From Carya illinoinensis (taxonomy: Eukaryota; Streptophyta; Magnoliopsida; Fagales; Juglandaceae): DNA of 64,000 nt. Below are positions 33,060 to 45,218 of this stretch, piece by piece. The translations under genes were made by a program, and so were the position numbers. The stretch lies in assembly GCF_018687715.1 (NCBI RefSeq), contig NC_056756.1, positions 39,590,480 to 39,654,479 on the forward strand. The letters run 5' to 3'. The first letter of the stretch is position 1. Every line of letters begins with the position of its first letter. Below the pieces are notes generated by a model. It did no database searches. It was not told the origin of the DNA and was given only the letters and a program-made list of their open reading frames with translations.

Positions 33060-34573
33060 TAGCCCAGCTCCTCCATTGTATTTCACTACATCTTTCTTGA
33101 AACCCCACTAGAACTTGGCCATCTGAGCTACTATTTCCATACATAATTTATTTGGAAGCTTAAAACATTCATATGGTAGGTTGGAATGGCTTGTATAATA
33201 GCTTTTAACAACAGTTCCTTGCCCAAGGGTGACAAGAACTGGTTTTTCTAGTTACTAATCTTCTTCCACACTCTATCCTTAATAACTCTAAAAGAATTGT
33301 ATTTAGATCTACCAACCATAATTGGCAAAGCCAAGTACTTTTTACAATTACTCTGCTACCTTGCTCCCATTTCTTTCATTATTCATTCTATCACAGAAAT
33401 TGACTTTAAGACTTAAAAAAAACTGTGGTTTTATGCTTGTTTAAGCTCTGGCCTGATGCAACTTCATAAAGCTCAAGTACGCCACTAATCTTTTTCCACT
33501 CCACCCAGCTAGCCTTCCTAAATATTATGCAATCATCTACAAAGATTAAATGATTGAGCCTTATACCTCCTCTAGCCATTAACACCCCTTTTAATTCTGA
33601 TCTTCTTTTAGCTTTGTTAAGCATTGCACTTAGTCCTTCAACACATGAGAAAAATATAGGAAAACAAGGGATCTCCCTATCTTAACCCATTGTAGGGATG
33701 ATAGTTTCTCCTGGTCTACCATTAATTAAGGCAGCATATGAAACTGATGATATGCACTTCATTATCAAACCAATCCATCTTTCCCCAAATCCCAACTTCA
33801 TCATCACTGCCTCAAGGTAATACCATTCCACTCTATCATATGCCTTAAGATATATCCAACTTTAAAGCAATGCTAGCACCCTTACTTCTTTGCCTCATTT
33901 GCATGGAATGAAGCACTTCATAGGCTGCAATGAAATTTTCTGAGATTAACCTCCTTGGAATGAAAGCACTTTGACTTTTTGAAATGATGACATTCATAAC
34001 CTTCTTCAATCTGTTTGCAAGAGTTTTGGCTATAAGCTTATACATTACATTGCATAAGCTTATTGATTTGAAATCATTTATAATTTTGGGATCACTCGCT
34101 TTGGGAATTAAAGCTATATAAGTATGGTTTAGGATTGGATTCATCCTTCCACCATTGAGGAACTGAAGCACTACACCACACACATCATCACCCACGATAT
34201 GCCAAAAGGATTGAAAGAAGCATGCCTCAAACCCATCTAGTCCTGGTGATTTCAAAGGCCCCATCATCTTCAAAGCATCCTCTATTTCCTCCCTCATAAA
34301 GTTCTTCTCCAATGATTCATTCATTTCTCTCTCCATTTCTTCTAAGCACTTACTAATCACTTCTACTTTCGGATTAGCACTTCTATACACATCAACAAAG
34401 TGTTCTTTAAATGCCTCTGCAACTCCATCTTGCTCTACTCTCAAGGTTCCCTTACCATCTACAATTGAAAGGATTTTACTCATCTTCTTTCTTTGATTTG
34501 CACATTCATGAAAAACCCTTGTATTTTTGTCACCAAGGTTATACCAATTCCTTTTTACTCTTTGTTTCCACAC
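33060..34573 (-). pseudogene. LINE B reverse transcriptase
   Basis: A clean 242-residue frame starts MWKQRVKRNWYNLGDKNT and contains GPLKSPGLDGFEACFFQ, DFKSISLCNVMYKLIAKTL, SQSAFIPRRLISENFIAAYE and ALKLDIS. Frame changes follow at 33845. Then HLIFVDDCIIF is the catalytic box (FVDD, both Asp present), followed by ASGQSLNKHKTTVFF. Remaining fragments continue beyond LTR-like element 2 at 29380-29780. Stops and shifts make it inactive. Confidence 0.85.
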
Positions 34574-34889
34574 TATATCCTCCTGCTCCCATCAAGTCTC
34601 CTACATGCTTCTGGAAACTTTTCAACTCCTCAACATTATAGTGCCCCCAACTCTTCTTGCACTTCTTTAATTCTGCTTGTAATCTATTCAATCTCTGTAA
34701 CTCTCCTTTTATCTTTCCTCCTGAACTTTCATCAAAATCCCATTATAGGATTTTAGTCGAGACTGCACCCTTATCACATAGTCATTTGTCTGCCACCCTT
34801 TAGCCCACCCTTGTCTTATTCTTTGCTCACATTCATCCTATTTAACCTAGCCTATCTTAAATCTGAATGGAACCTGCCAACTTCTCAGC

Positions 34890-35146
34890 CTATTTTCAAC
34901 CCCTCCTGTTCACACCAGTACAGGCAAATGATCTGAGTTCCTCACTGGCAGACCCTCCACTCTAACTCCCCTGAACATTTCCTTCCATTTATTGTTGGCC
35001 ACCGATCTGTCTAACCTCTCCTTTGTGAATGGGAAGTCAACATGCCTGTTACTCCATGTAAAGAAACCATTGTAGCAACCCAGGCAAAGGTCTTGAATTG
35101 TCTGAGGGTTGCCATGCCCCCGGCAGTTCCAGCTAATAATATTCAT
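34890..35146 (-). pseudogene. LINE B endonuclease with a large internal deletion
   Basis: MNIISWNCRGHGNPQTIQDL is the normal start. It then jumps to the last third of the domain (FFTWSNRHVDFPFTKERLDR, RNSDHLPVLV). The Glu and GDFNEI catalytic segments, about 500 bp in LINE A, are missing without a frameshift. The SDH motif survives. Confidence 0.8.
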
Positions 35147-35190
35147 AATGCCAGAGCAGCCATTGCCTCTGACCTTCCCTTCTGAAAGGC

Positions 35191-36453
35191 CTACCCCTCC
35201 TCCAATATAACTTTCTTCCCTACAACTTCCACCCCCCTCTCCCTTTCCATGCTATCAGATCTTCTTTTATTAGAAGAATTAAGTTTTGTCTGCTTGCCTG
35301 CATCTGATCTGCCTCTAGCCCTTCTTTTCCAATTGCCCTTCCTCCCCCCCCCCCCCCCCCCCCCCCGATGACTCTCTTGATGTTTATGTGTTTCCTCCAT
35401 AGCCACCTCCAAACTTGCACCTCTCACAGCTAGATTAAGATCAAATTCACTGACCACCTCTACTAGTATTAGCTAAGTTTCATTTTCTTTTCTTTGGCTG
35501 AGATTATGTGACTCCATCCCACCCTCAATCACAACTGTTTGACACACCAGATTAGTCGTCCCCTTCTATCCCAATTTCCACTCCTTCCTTCTCCCCTTCC
35601 ACACTCTTTCCCTCAACCACCTTCTCCCTCTCCCCACCATCAGGTGATTCCTCCTTACCCTTTGAACCTGTAAATGAACCTTGTGAATCTTCATTCCCAG
35701 ATTCATTATTCTTATGTTCCCCCCTTCTCTCAAACCATTTGCGATTCCCTAGCGTAGCTCTCAGCTAAGCATCATATTGTAATTCCCCAACATTTGTCCA
35801 CTATTTACCCATCTTCCCGTCCCTACATCCCTCCTTATCATGTACAATTCTACCAGAATAATAACATAATTTTGGTATTTTTCATATTGAAAGGGAACCG
35901 ACGTTCTCTTCCTATCCACTTATATAGTTCTCCCCCTAGCCAGAGCTCTCTTCAAATCACATTCGATTCTCACCCTTAAAACTCTACCCCAAGCCAACCC
36001 ATTTGCCTGTACATCGACCCCCTTTACAATCTCAACAGAACCACCAATTTGTTCCCCCATCCCCTACATCATACAACTTAGTGGTAAGTTCAGCATCTGG
36101 ATCTAGAAGCTCTCCTTATCAAAATCCATCAGATGCGGTTGTGTTTCACCATCGTAATCCTTTATCATAAATAGGTAATTATCAAAAAGCCATGGGCAGC
36201 CTCCCATGACTTTCTCCTTATCACGTTCCGTTGCAAAAGTAATGGTAAAATAATTAGTCCCAATTTCCTGGAACTCCATCGATCTCCCCACCCTCAATAT
36301 TTTCTCCATTGTTGATTTAACAACTTCCTTCCCTATCTTCCTCTCTGAACAGATTTTCCCCACTACACTTCTCTTCCCTTTGTTTTTTTTTTTTTTTATC
36401 TTCTCCAATTGACTATAATTAACTCCGATTGGTATGTTTTCTTCCTCACTCAA
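35191..36453 (-). pseudogene. LINE B ORF1 (DUF4283 protein)
   Basis: The ATG at 36453 opens MSEEENIPIGVNYSQLEKIK, then KRSVVGKICSERKIGKEVV, FTITFATERDKEKVMGGCPW and WLFDNYLFMIKDYDGE. This is the DUF4283 nucleic-acid-binding fold of plant LINE ORF1 (an RNA chaperone and packaging role by family analogy). Stops appear from ~36100 onward. The basic tail (GNWKRRARGR) is at 35191-35457, where a 23-base C tract codes for a glycine run. Confidence 0.8.
35344..35366. repeat. C homopolymer tract
   Basis: 23 consecutive C within the ORF1 tail of LINE B, encoding consecutive glycines on the minus strand. Confidence 0.9.
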
Positions 36454-36846
36454 CTTTAGTCACTCCCAGATCTTTGCCATTTCTTCCATACCTTCACCTC
36501 TGCTCATTGTAGTGTGCATAGACACCCCCTCCTCCTTTAGCAGCAATGGAAGCAACAACAGAAGCATAAATGGTTTAACAAACTCCCCTCAGTCGTTTTC
36601 AAAGAAAATGGTTAGAGAGAGACTTTTATTTTTTGTTATGGTAGTACTAAGATGGGTAGGTTATCTAACGAAATTGTTAGTTTATGTAAGTTGTGTTGTA
36701 TGCTAGTGGAAATCTATTGGAAATCTATTGATTCCAGACATATTCTAACCCCAATCCCCGCCCCACCCCACCAAAAAATTATAAATAAATAAAAAGGACA
36801 ATAAAATTTGAAAATCACTATCTTGTTTGCTTAAGGATATGAAAGT

Positions 36847-37752
36847 TGTAGATGCAAGATTTTAGCTAAGACTAAGTGACTAAGTTGATAAGTTTGACTA
36901 AAATGATAAAGTTTATTCTATCATTAAGTTTGTAATTTTGGATGAATGTAAATTATTTATTGATTTTATCTATATCAATATTAAGTTTATCTAGGAGGTA
37001 TTAGAAGTTGTTTAGATAAGTCATATGTGTGAAAATCGAGTCCATAAGGATTTGCACGTATCTCAAATAGAAATTGAACTGAAATCTGTATATGTAGAGA
37101 GAATTTATCGTGGTGTTAGCATTCCTTTAGGAGACATATTTGCGACGAACTTGCCCCGGCAGTAGAGTCCTACTGAAACTAAAATTGCTTTCAGATTATT
37201 TGTTTAAGGGATCATACTGGTTTGGATCTGCAAAGATTCAAATGTAGATATTTTCTATAGCACTTTTTAGTGCATATTTTGGTGAGAAAATTCATTGTAG
37301 AATTTTCATATTATTTCTCTAAAGAGTGTGATCATGCTCCAAGTTTGGAGGATCCTTGATTAGGTTTTATCCACTGGAGTTCCAAGAGAAGAGGCAATAT
37401 TTGAAAATCGCTAGAGGTTCTAGCTACTACCACGGTAGAAGACAAACGAGTCGCTTGTCTAGTCAAGTAAGAGTATTAATTGACAAACGTTTTATAATTG
37501 AGAACTTACTTGTAATTTGATTTTCAAATAATTAAATTGTCTTTTCTGGGTTTGGCTGCCCCGTAGGGTTTTACCTTTAAAGAGTTCTTTAACGGGTTTT
37601 TTTTTTTCGTAACCAATCATTGTATTATGCAATTTATTTACTTTATGTAATTGCTTAATTATTAAATGATTGCTAAATTGAGATCTAACCAATTTGTTCA
37701 AGCGAATTGGTAGATATTTCCATTGAATATACAGGGTACTTGGATTACTTCA
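36847..37752 (+). repeat. Left LTR of the Sirevirus-like element
   Basis: 906 bp, homologous to 44317-45213 across its whole length but clearly diverged by substitutions and small indels. This indicates an older insertion than Copia 1 or Copia 3. Confidence 0.92.
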
Positions 37753-37767
37753 ATTGGCATCAGTGCG
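37753..37767 (+). other. Primer-binding-site-like sequence
   Basis: attggcatcagtgcg directly follows the LTR. It resembles the TGGTATCAGAGC site complementary to initiator tRNA-Met, with substitutions. Confidence 0.6.
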
Positions 37768-37799
37768 TGGTTCACTCATCTGAGTGTGATCCGTGTCCT

Positions 37800-38852
37800 G
37801 ATCATGTCATTGTCATTATATGTTCTGCCACACTTCGATGGAGAAAATTATGCTTATTGGAAAGTCAGTATGAGAGCTTTCCTCAAGTCTTTGGATGAAC
37901 ATATGTGGTATGCAATTGAACGATGATAGAATAAGCTCGAGACATCTCTTGATGCTTGAACTAGAGATGAGATCACTAATTACAATTGGAATAGCGAAGG
38001 ACTTAACACTATTTTCATGACAATATCCCTTGAAAAATTTAAAAGAATCTCTAGGTGTGAGATTGCTAAAAAAGCGTGGGATAGTTTGAAGGTTACACAT
38101 GAAGGCAAAAGAATAGTAAAAAATTCAAAATTGTAGATGCTAACCTCAAAATTTGAAGGGATTAAAATGTTAGAAGATGAGAGGTTTAATGATTTTTATG
38201 TTAAATTGAATGATATTGTGAATTTCAGGTTTAATCACAGTAAGAAGGTGGAGGATTCAAGGGTTGTGAGAAAGACTTTAAGGTCCTTGCTTGAAAGATT
38301 TCGTCCAAAAGTTATAGCCATTGAGGAAAGTAAGGATTTGAATGCTATTAAGGTGGAAGAACTAGTCGGCTCCTTGCAAACTTATATGTCATCACTTCAT
38401 CAAACAAGAAAAGATAAGTCATTTCTTTAAAAACTGTAAAGGATGATTGATATGATTTTTCTAATGAAGAAAATTTGAATGATAAGGATATATATCTCAC
38501 TGCAAGGAAATTAACAAGAAAGCTAGTGGAAAGCAAAAATAAGGTAAGGAATTTCTTGCAAAGAAAAAATATTCTAAAAATTGGAATAAAGATAAATTTG
38601 AGAAAAATGACAAATTGAAGTGTCATGAATGTTCTGGTTATGGTCATATAAGAATTGAATGTCCAAATTTCAAGAAAAGTAAAGGAAAAACATTAAATGT
38701 CACATTTAGTGATAGTTTAGATTCTAGAAGTTCAAGCTCATACTCTGATGATGAAAATTCTTTTATAGCTTTTTCTACTATTTTTAATGATTTTTCTAAT
38801 ATTGTGCTAATAAAATCTGAAAGTGAATTTGATGATAGTAACTCAGGTATGG
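37800..38852 (+). pseudogene. Sirevirus-like gag, 5' part
   Basis: PHFDGENYAYWKVSMRAFLK opens the Copia Gag core, followed by stop-broken segments (AKKAWDSLKVTHEGKRIV, FNDFYVKLNDIVNFRFNHS, KTLRSLLERFRPKVIAIEES). A zinc knuckle CHECSGYGHIRIEC (about 38624-38665) follows, then an acidic serine-rich stretch (SSSYSDDENSFIAF). Stops near 37930, 37960, 38133 and 38430 break it. The frame is cut at 38852 by the solo LTR. Confidence 0.88.
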
Positions 38853-41256
38853 TGATTGAGCTGAAATATTGCACATTTTAACTATTTAAAACCAATGTAT
38901 TTTAAATTCATCATGACATTGTTATTGGTTTTAAATAGAAAAATGGTTAAAATGAATAAATCAAAGTTGTGATTTTAATTGATTAAAAGCATGAATTTAT
39001 GCTTAAATTCTACCAACTATTGATTACTTGCATTCTAGTTCATAATTTTTCTTGCTTTCCATTATCATTTGCATTTGTACCATTGTTTTTCTTGTTCTTC
39101 ATAAAGTTTCTTGAGCTATCTTTTCATCTTTTGGGTTCAATTCATGAACCTCAAAAGATAGAAACACTTCTTGCCATCTTTGAATGGAAGTTGCTCAAGC
39201 TAATTTTGCATTTGTGTTATTTTATTGTTGAGTGTTTTCTTTTAATCTCCATCTCTATTTTTCATGCATACCATGGTTCATTATGTTCATGCCTTGATCA
39301 TACTTTGTCTTGAGCCTTCCCACCATTTAAACAATCCTAACTCCATCTAACCTCATTTCGGCTAGCTACCATCTCACCAATGGATCCCTTTTCACACTCA
39401 AATAAATCCACCAACTCATTTCCAAGCCACCTAAATTATACATTAATTGGAAGGCTGCTGGTTTGGCTTAACTTACATTGGTTGTTGCAGCTAAATTAAG
39501 GTGAGGAACATGTGATGGATTGGAAGAAGAGGGTTGCTGCTGTCCACCCAAATGAAGGAAGAAGTTATTGAAATCAAAGGGCTGTTGTCCACCGAAACTA
39601 TATGAAGAAGAAGGCTGCTACTCTCCACCAAATTTAACATTGAAAAAGTCATAAAAGGCTGCTTCCTTTCCATTGAATTAAACAAGAACCGAAATGAAGG
39701 AAGAAAGAAAGAAAACATGTGACAAATTGAAGAGATGCCGTGCTTGAATCTTGAAGAGAAGTCGGCTAGAGTGAATTGTAGTTGGGGGAATGAATTGAAT
39801 TAGTTTGAACCGGTCAAAGCAGTAGGTGAATGAAGGAACATGTGCTGAAATTGAAATAACAAATTGAAGAAACAAATTGAAGAAATCGGCTGGAGAAGCA
39901 ATGAAGAAACCGTGCAAGAATTAGGCAAGAGTTAGGCAAGAGTTAGGCAAGAAGTTAGGCATGTTGGACTTGGTTGTTTGGTTTGAATTAATAAACCAAT
40001 TGAATAAAATAAAGAAAGAGGAATGCAATGGAAGACACGGCAATTGAAGAGGAATGCAATGCAAGACACAAAATAAAGAAAGAGGAATGCAAGTGGCCGA
40101 AATTGAGTGTGAAAGCAAGATTGAAGACTTGGTTATTGGGTGTGAATGCAAAACCAATTGAATGAGAGATGAAGTAGCCAAGATGTTTGGCTATAAAATG
40201 AGGTGCACACCGAAGCTAAAAAATATAGAGAATGGGAGGACAACTCAATCTTAGAAAAACACTTGTCAACACACACAATTTTCTGCTATGTACTTGAAAG
40301 AATTAGCTCCTTTTTGTTTTAAGAAATTTTGTTTCTCCTTTTAGTTTCAAAGTTTTGTTGTTTTAGCATTTTTTTTAGTGTATTAATATTTGTTCTAGAA
40401 TTGCATTTCATTAAGTGTAATACCTTAATTTCCATTAAGTTACTAGTTTGTTTCATTACTAGCTTGTTTCATTACTAGTTTATTTCATACAATAAAAGAA
40501 ATTGTTTTAGAAGTTTTTAATCAAGTGTGCTATTTTGTTTCATAAAGAATTACTTTAGAAGTTCTCATTAATTGTGTAACCTTAATTTATTGCAAGAAAG
40601 GTTTGGTTTTAAGCTTTTGTTTTTGTTTTTAATTTTTCTGAAACATCATATATGAGAAATTGTTCATTTTCGTTTCGAATTTCAATTGAATCGTGAAAGG
40701 ACGTTTTTGTTTAGACTTTTCGTTCCCTATTTTATTTAACTTCAGTTTAAAGTTTATAGAATACTTTTGAGTTTCTGTTTACTTATTTCGTGTTATTTAT
40801 TTTTTTTACTTCTTTAAGTTTTCATTTAATAGTGATTACAACTATTATGTGTTATTTTGAGAATTCGTGATTTAATTACAAAGATGAATTCTAGAATCTT
40901 GGTTTTGGGCATTTTAAATTTTCCGTTCATGTTTTGTCAATTACTTTCTAATTTAGTTTAATGCTTAATTTAGTTTTATTAATTTCTGAGTTTAATTTAT
41001 TAGTCCTTTACATTCCAATCCAACAAACAAAAAAATTCAAAAGACATGAATCTAGTCCATGACTAGTACCCTTTTCCATCTATTGCATATACCATCATTT
41101 TATTTTCTCTTTGTGAAGTTTTTCACATTTTTTTCAACGAGTTTGATTTTAAGCAACTTTCCCTGAGGAGACGATGTAGGAATTTATTCCTAATTATTAC
41201 ACGACATCCTCCTGCACTTGGGATAGCATTAGTGCTACTCATTTTTGAGTGAGTCA
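38853..41256. mobile_element. 2.4-kb solo LTR nested in gag
   Basis: The segment begins TGATTGAGC and ends GAGTGAGTCA and is flanked by tatgg on both sides (38848-38852, 41257-41261). The gag frame continues directly across the duplication. A TATA box (tataaaa, 40192-40198) is followed by leader-like sequence. Near the end, cctgaggagacgatg and cctcctgcacttgggat resemble the U5 end of plant Gypsy (Athila/Tat-type) LTRs. No coding sequence is seen inside, so it is likely a solo LTR left by recombination. Confidence 0.78.
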
Positions 41257-41899
41257 TATGGCTCTTTTTAATGTTGACCATGAGATAAGCATACATGAAG
41301 CTTATAATAATTTATGCTTAGAAGTGGTCTAGCTGAAAAAACTCAACAAGAAGCTATACAATAAACTCATAACTGTGGAGAATGAAAAGAATAACTTTGT
41401 TGAAGCGCCGAAAATTTTTGATATTGAAATATTAAGGTTAAATGCTCAAAAGGCTGTAAAAGAATATCTAGCCTCATCTTCCGCTGCCACTACATCTAAA
41501 GATATTGTTTTTGTCAAGAGAAGCCAAGTTGTGGATGCTCAAAATCAAGTTGTATCCAAGTCAAGTCACTCAAAAAATCCACATGGAAAATTAACCTCAA
41601 AACGACTTATTCGAGGTAAGTATAAAGGTAAGTTTATTCCTACTTATCATCATTGTGGTGTTATTGGCCATATAAGACTATATTACTTTAACTTGAATAA
41701 AATGAAGAAAAACGGAGGTGAAAGAAAGTTAAAAAGGAAGGGAAAAACTTTAAAAAATATAGTTGATGAGATGAGTCAACAAATCACCTTCATAAGTCTA
41801 AAGTTTGGTGAACTAGCAGAATTTTGTCTTCACAATAAAGAAAATATCATACAAAGTAGTGTTGATGAAAAGAATACGCCAAAATTTAAAGTAAAATGA
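41257..41899 (+). pseudogene. Sirevirus-like gag, 3' part
   Basis: LFNVDHEISIHEAYNNL continues gag after the solo LTR. One stop near 41331 precedes a coiled-coil-like region and a 174-residue frame (41375-41899). That frame holds a basic RLIRGKYKGKF stretch and a degenerate second zinc knuckle (YHHCGVIGHIRLYYF, lacking the first and last Cys). It ends QQITFISLKFGELAEF and a stop. In Sireviruses this extended Gag tail precedes protease; here pol does not follow. Confidence 0.75.
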
Positions 41900-44316
41900 G
41901 TGGTCAAAGAAGATGTCGTGTCACATTAATAGGACCACTTGTATGTTCTTTCATTTCTTATATTATTGCATTAGTCTAGAGCATGCATTTTTGTTTTGTT
42001 TTATACTTCTGGTTTTCAGTTTAAAATATTTTTTTTTTTGGTTTGGTTCAAAGTTTTTTTTAAGAAAAGTACATGCTTGATACGTCAAAATTTGAGCACT
42101 TGTATTCTCATATGGTAAATTCTTGAACCTATGTAGCTCTCTGTTTTGTATAGTCCACTTTGTGTATACTAACCCTATGGGTCATCTTAATAAAGTTCAT
42201 TTACATGCACTGTGAGGAACTTATATTTATGTTTCTTATAATTAAGTTCCATATTTATTATTGAGATGCTCACCATAGAGGGAGTCCATATCTTGAATTG
42301 ACTAATACTAGTTGAACCTAGTACAATAATAAAGGGATCTCCCATTGCCAAACACAAATGGTTGATCCATATAGAAAAAGTCAGTTTTGAATCATTACGG
42401 AAAAAGAAAAACATCTTACACAAATCTATCCCTTAAGTCCTTATAGAAAGAATCGCTGCTCTAATAATTGTGAAAAAAGATGAGCAACAAAAATGGGCAT
42501 ATAAAAGGGCTGTGCAAACTAGTGTTTGGAGGAGATACTGATGTATCTGCCCTAGCATAAAGTTTGACTTTTGAGGTGAATAACAATCTCTTGAGAGTAT
42601 CTATAAGAAGAAAATACTCATGAATAATATTATCAAAAATATATTGGAGAGAAAGAAATAAAAAATTACTATTTTATATAAGTTTACTCACTCAGACACT
42701 CATATAAACTTTGATATTGATGATCTTATGAGGTGGGAACATCCAAAGGGATTGTTGCAAATAAGAGTAGTTTATTTTATTTTATTATGTGAGTGACACA
42801 AAGTTTGAACTGAGATGGATCAAAACATGCTACTTGCCTCATTGTTTATATATATATATATATATAAGAAAAAAATTGTTTTTTTTTATTTTTTATTTTG
42901 TCTTATTTACTTATTATTTTATTTAAAATAAAATAAATAAAGTGATAAACATATAAAATATATTATTTTTTTGATCGGTAAGTTTTGGATATTGGTATAA
43001 GTCCCAATGGGTCTCTATGGTTCAAGGCACACGCAAGGTTCTTATTCACTTAAGTGACTTAAGTCACTACAAAAGTGCCTAGGCCCCCCCAATATTATTG
43101 ACTCTTCACTTGTGCAAGAACTCATCCAAACACATGCCACTCTCCATTCTTGAGCCCTAGCCATATACCTCTTCAAAATCTTAATAGTTTCGTGCTTCTC
43201 GTGATCATGACCTAGAACTAATACCTCTAATCTATGTTTGTTCATCACGGTAAGGTGTCTATCTCAATTAAATCCCTCTCTTTCTCAAATTCTAGGATTC
43301 GACGCATATTTATGGAGATTGGGTTGTTGATTTTAGTTATGTGAAGTTGGGTCTTGGATTTTGCTTGGGCTTAGTAGACATTTACACATATGATTACATG
43401 GATTTACATTATGCGTGTATTGAGAATGATATTTGGTGGGTTATGTGATTAGATATTTAGGTTTTAACCAAGTGCGCACCAAGTGTTTGTGTTTATTCCT
43501 CAACCAAGTCACACTACTTATTTGTGCATCTTTGTTGTGGTTATCTTACCCATATATCTAGAACATAAGATTGATTGGTCCATGTGGAAAGTTGAGACTA
43601 TTCCGAGTGGTTCATCATGTCATGTACATCATTGGAAATTCACATATGAAAGCTATCATTTGAAATACAACAAGTGTTTGTTTTTATGTCTCAACCAAAC
43701 TACTTCATTTATTTTCTCATGATTTTACTTGCATTCATGCTCATACATCAAGTACATTTAATCCATGAAAAGTTAAGACACATGGGAGCTATTCATCATG
43801 TCTTTCTTAGTGCTTGTCTTTATCATGGCACATATAAGTGATATTTATTCTCTTACGAGTCTTGTCAGATTAGTGACAAAAGGGGGAGTAATGGAGGAGC
43901 AGATTGATTTATTTTGGTACTGTGAAATTTAGGAGGAGTTTGAGTAAGTTTGTTGTTGAGGAGGAGTTCATTTTTTGTTTTGTTTAAGATAGTTCAATAT
44001 TAAGGGGGAGAACTAAATTTTGGTTTGCAAAAATTACTTTAAAAACTTTTACTTAATGGTTGATTTCATTTAAATTTATTTTTGTTGGACATAATTTTGA
44101 TGTTGGACTAGAATATGCTTAGACTTTGAATTAGATTTTAAATCTTGTGAACTTTGATAGTACTAATCTTAGTCACTGTTTTATGTCATTGTTTTTTATT
44201 ATTGATTATTTGCTTGAAATATCTACTCGGTTTCTTAGTCTACTGGTTTTGTTTTGAGAGATCTATATTACATTCATCCAAGTGTATTTTATCACCAATC
44301 TGCCAAAGGGGGAGAT
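41900..44316 (+). other. Non-coding 3' region of the Sirevirus-like element
   Basis: About 2.4 kb without pol or env-like coding. A TA microsatellite lies at 42846-42866. Purine tracts AAAAGGGGGAG (43878-43888), AAGGGGGAG (44002-44010) and AAAGGGGGAGA (44305-44315) occur in the last 450 bases. The last abuts the LTR and is the functional polypurine tract. Confidence 0.7.
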
Positions 44317-45213
44317 TGTAGATGCAAGATTTTGGCTAGGACTAGGTGACTAAATTGATAAGTTTGAATAGAACTAGGTGACTAAAATGATAGAGTTTAT
44401 TCTATTATAAGTTTGTAATTTTGGATGAATGTAATTATTTATTGACTTTATCTATAAAAATAGTAAATTTATCTGAGAGGTATTAGAGGTTATTTAGATA
44501 AGTCATCTGTATGAAAATCGAGTCCATAAAGATTTGCACTTATCCAAAATAGAAGTTGAACTGAAATTTGTTTCTGCAAAGAGAATTTATCGCAGGTGTC
44601 AGTATTCCGTTAGGAGACATCTTCGCGACAGACTTGCCTTGTCAGTAGAGTTCTACTGAAATTATTTAAGACCTCCTATTGATTAGGATATGCGGAGTTT
44701 AGAGCTAGATATTTTCTAAAATACTTTTTAGTGCATATTTTGGTGAGAAAATTCCTTGGAGAATTTTGTTGTTATTTCTCTTAAAGAGTGTGATCGTGCT
44801 CCAAGTTTGGAGGATCGTTGATTGGATTTTAGTCACTAGAGTTTCAAGAGAAGAGACAATATTTGAAGATCGCCAGAAGTTCTGGCTACTATCGTGGTAG
44901 AAGACAAACGGGTCATTTGTCTGGTCAAGTAAGAGAGTCAATTGATAAAGGTTTTATAATTGAGAACTTACTTGTAATTTGATTTTCAAATAATATATTT
45001 ATCTTTTTTGGGTTTTGACTGCCCTGTAGAGTTTTACCTTTAAAGAGTTTTCTAAAGGGTTTTCCTTCGTAACCGATCGTTGTGTTGTGTAATTTTTTTA
45101 TTTTATGTAATTGCTTAATTATTAAATAATTGCTAGATTGATATCTAACCGATTTGTTCAAATAAATTGGTAGATATTTCCATTGAATACTTATGGGTAC
45201 TTGGATAATTTCA
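44317..45213 (+). repeat. Right LTR of the Sirevirus-like element
   Basis: 897 bp. It starts tgtagatgcaagattttgg and ends ttggataatttca, followed by the target duplication aaagt. Confidence 0.92.
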
Positions 45214-45218
45214 AAAGT

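Larger units (their letters stand above)
28500..36620 (-). mobile_element. LINE B (L1-like), split by an LTR element
   Basis: The minus strand holds ORF1 with DUF4283 (36453 down), ORF1's basic tail, an internally deleted endonuclease, RT, zf-RVT and RNase H, in the same order as LINEs A and C. LTR-like element 2 (29790-33051) interrupts the RT-to-zf-RVT region. Without it the LINE is ~4.8 kb. The ends are approximate. Confidence 0.82.
36847..45213 (+). mobile_element. Sirevirus-like Copia element with gag but no pol
   Basis: LTRs at 36847-37752 and 44317-45213 begin TGTAGATGCAAG and end in TTCA. They are flanked by aaagt (36842-36846, 45214-45218). A primer-binding-site-like sequence follows the left LTR. 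Gag has two zinc-knuckle regions. Three AAGGGGGAG purine tracts precede the right LTR, a known Sirevirus habit. No protease, integrase, RT or RNase H sequence is found between gag (end 41899) and the right LTR. It is a non-autonomous, gag-only derivative. A 2.4-kb solo LTR is nested in gag. Confidence 0.88.

Noticed and set aside
39490..40181. Minus-strand hydrophobic frames in the solo LTR
   Set aside because: They are translations of A/G-rich LTR sequence opposite a TATA-bearing LTR, without any family signature.
41900..44316. Degraded pol or env gene in the Sirevirus-like element
   Set aside because: I found no integrase, RT, RNase H or membrane-protein motif in either orientation.
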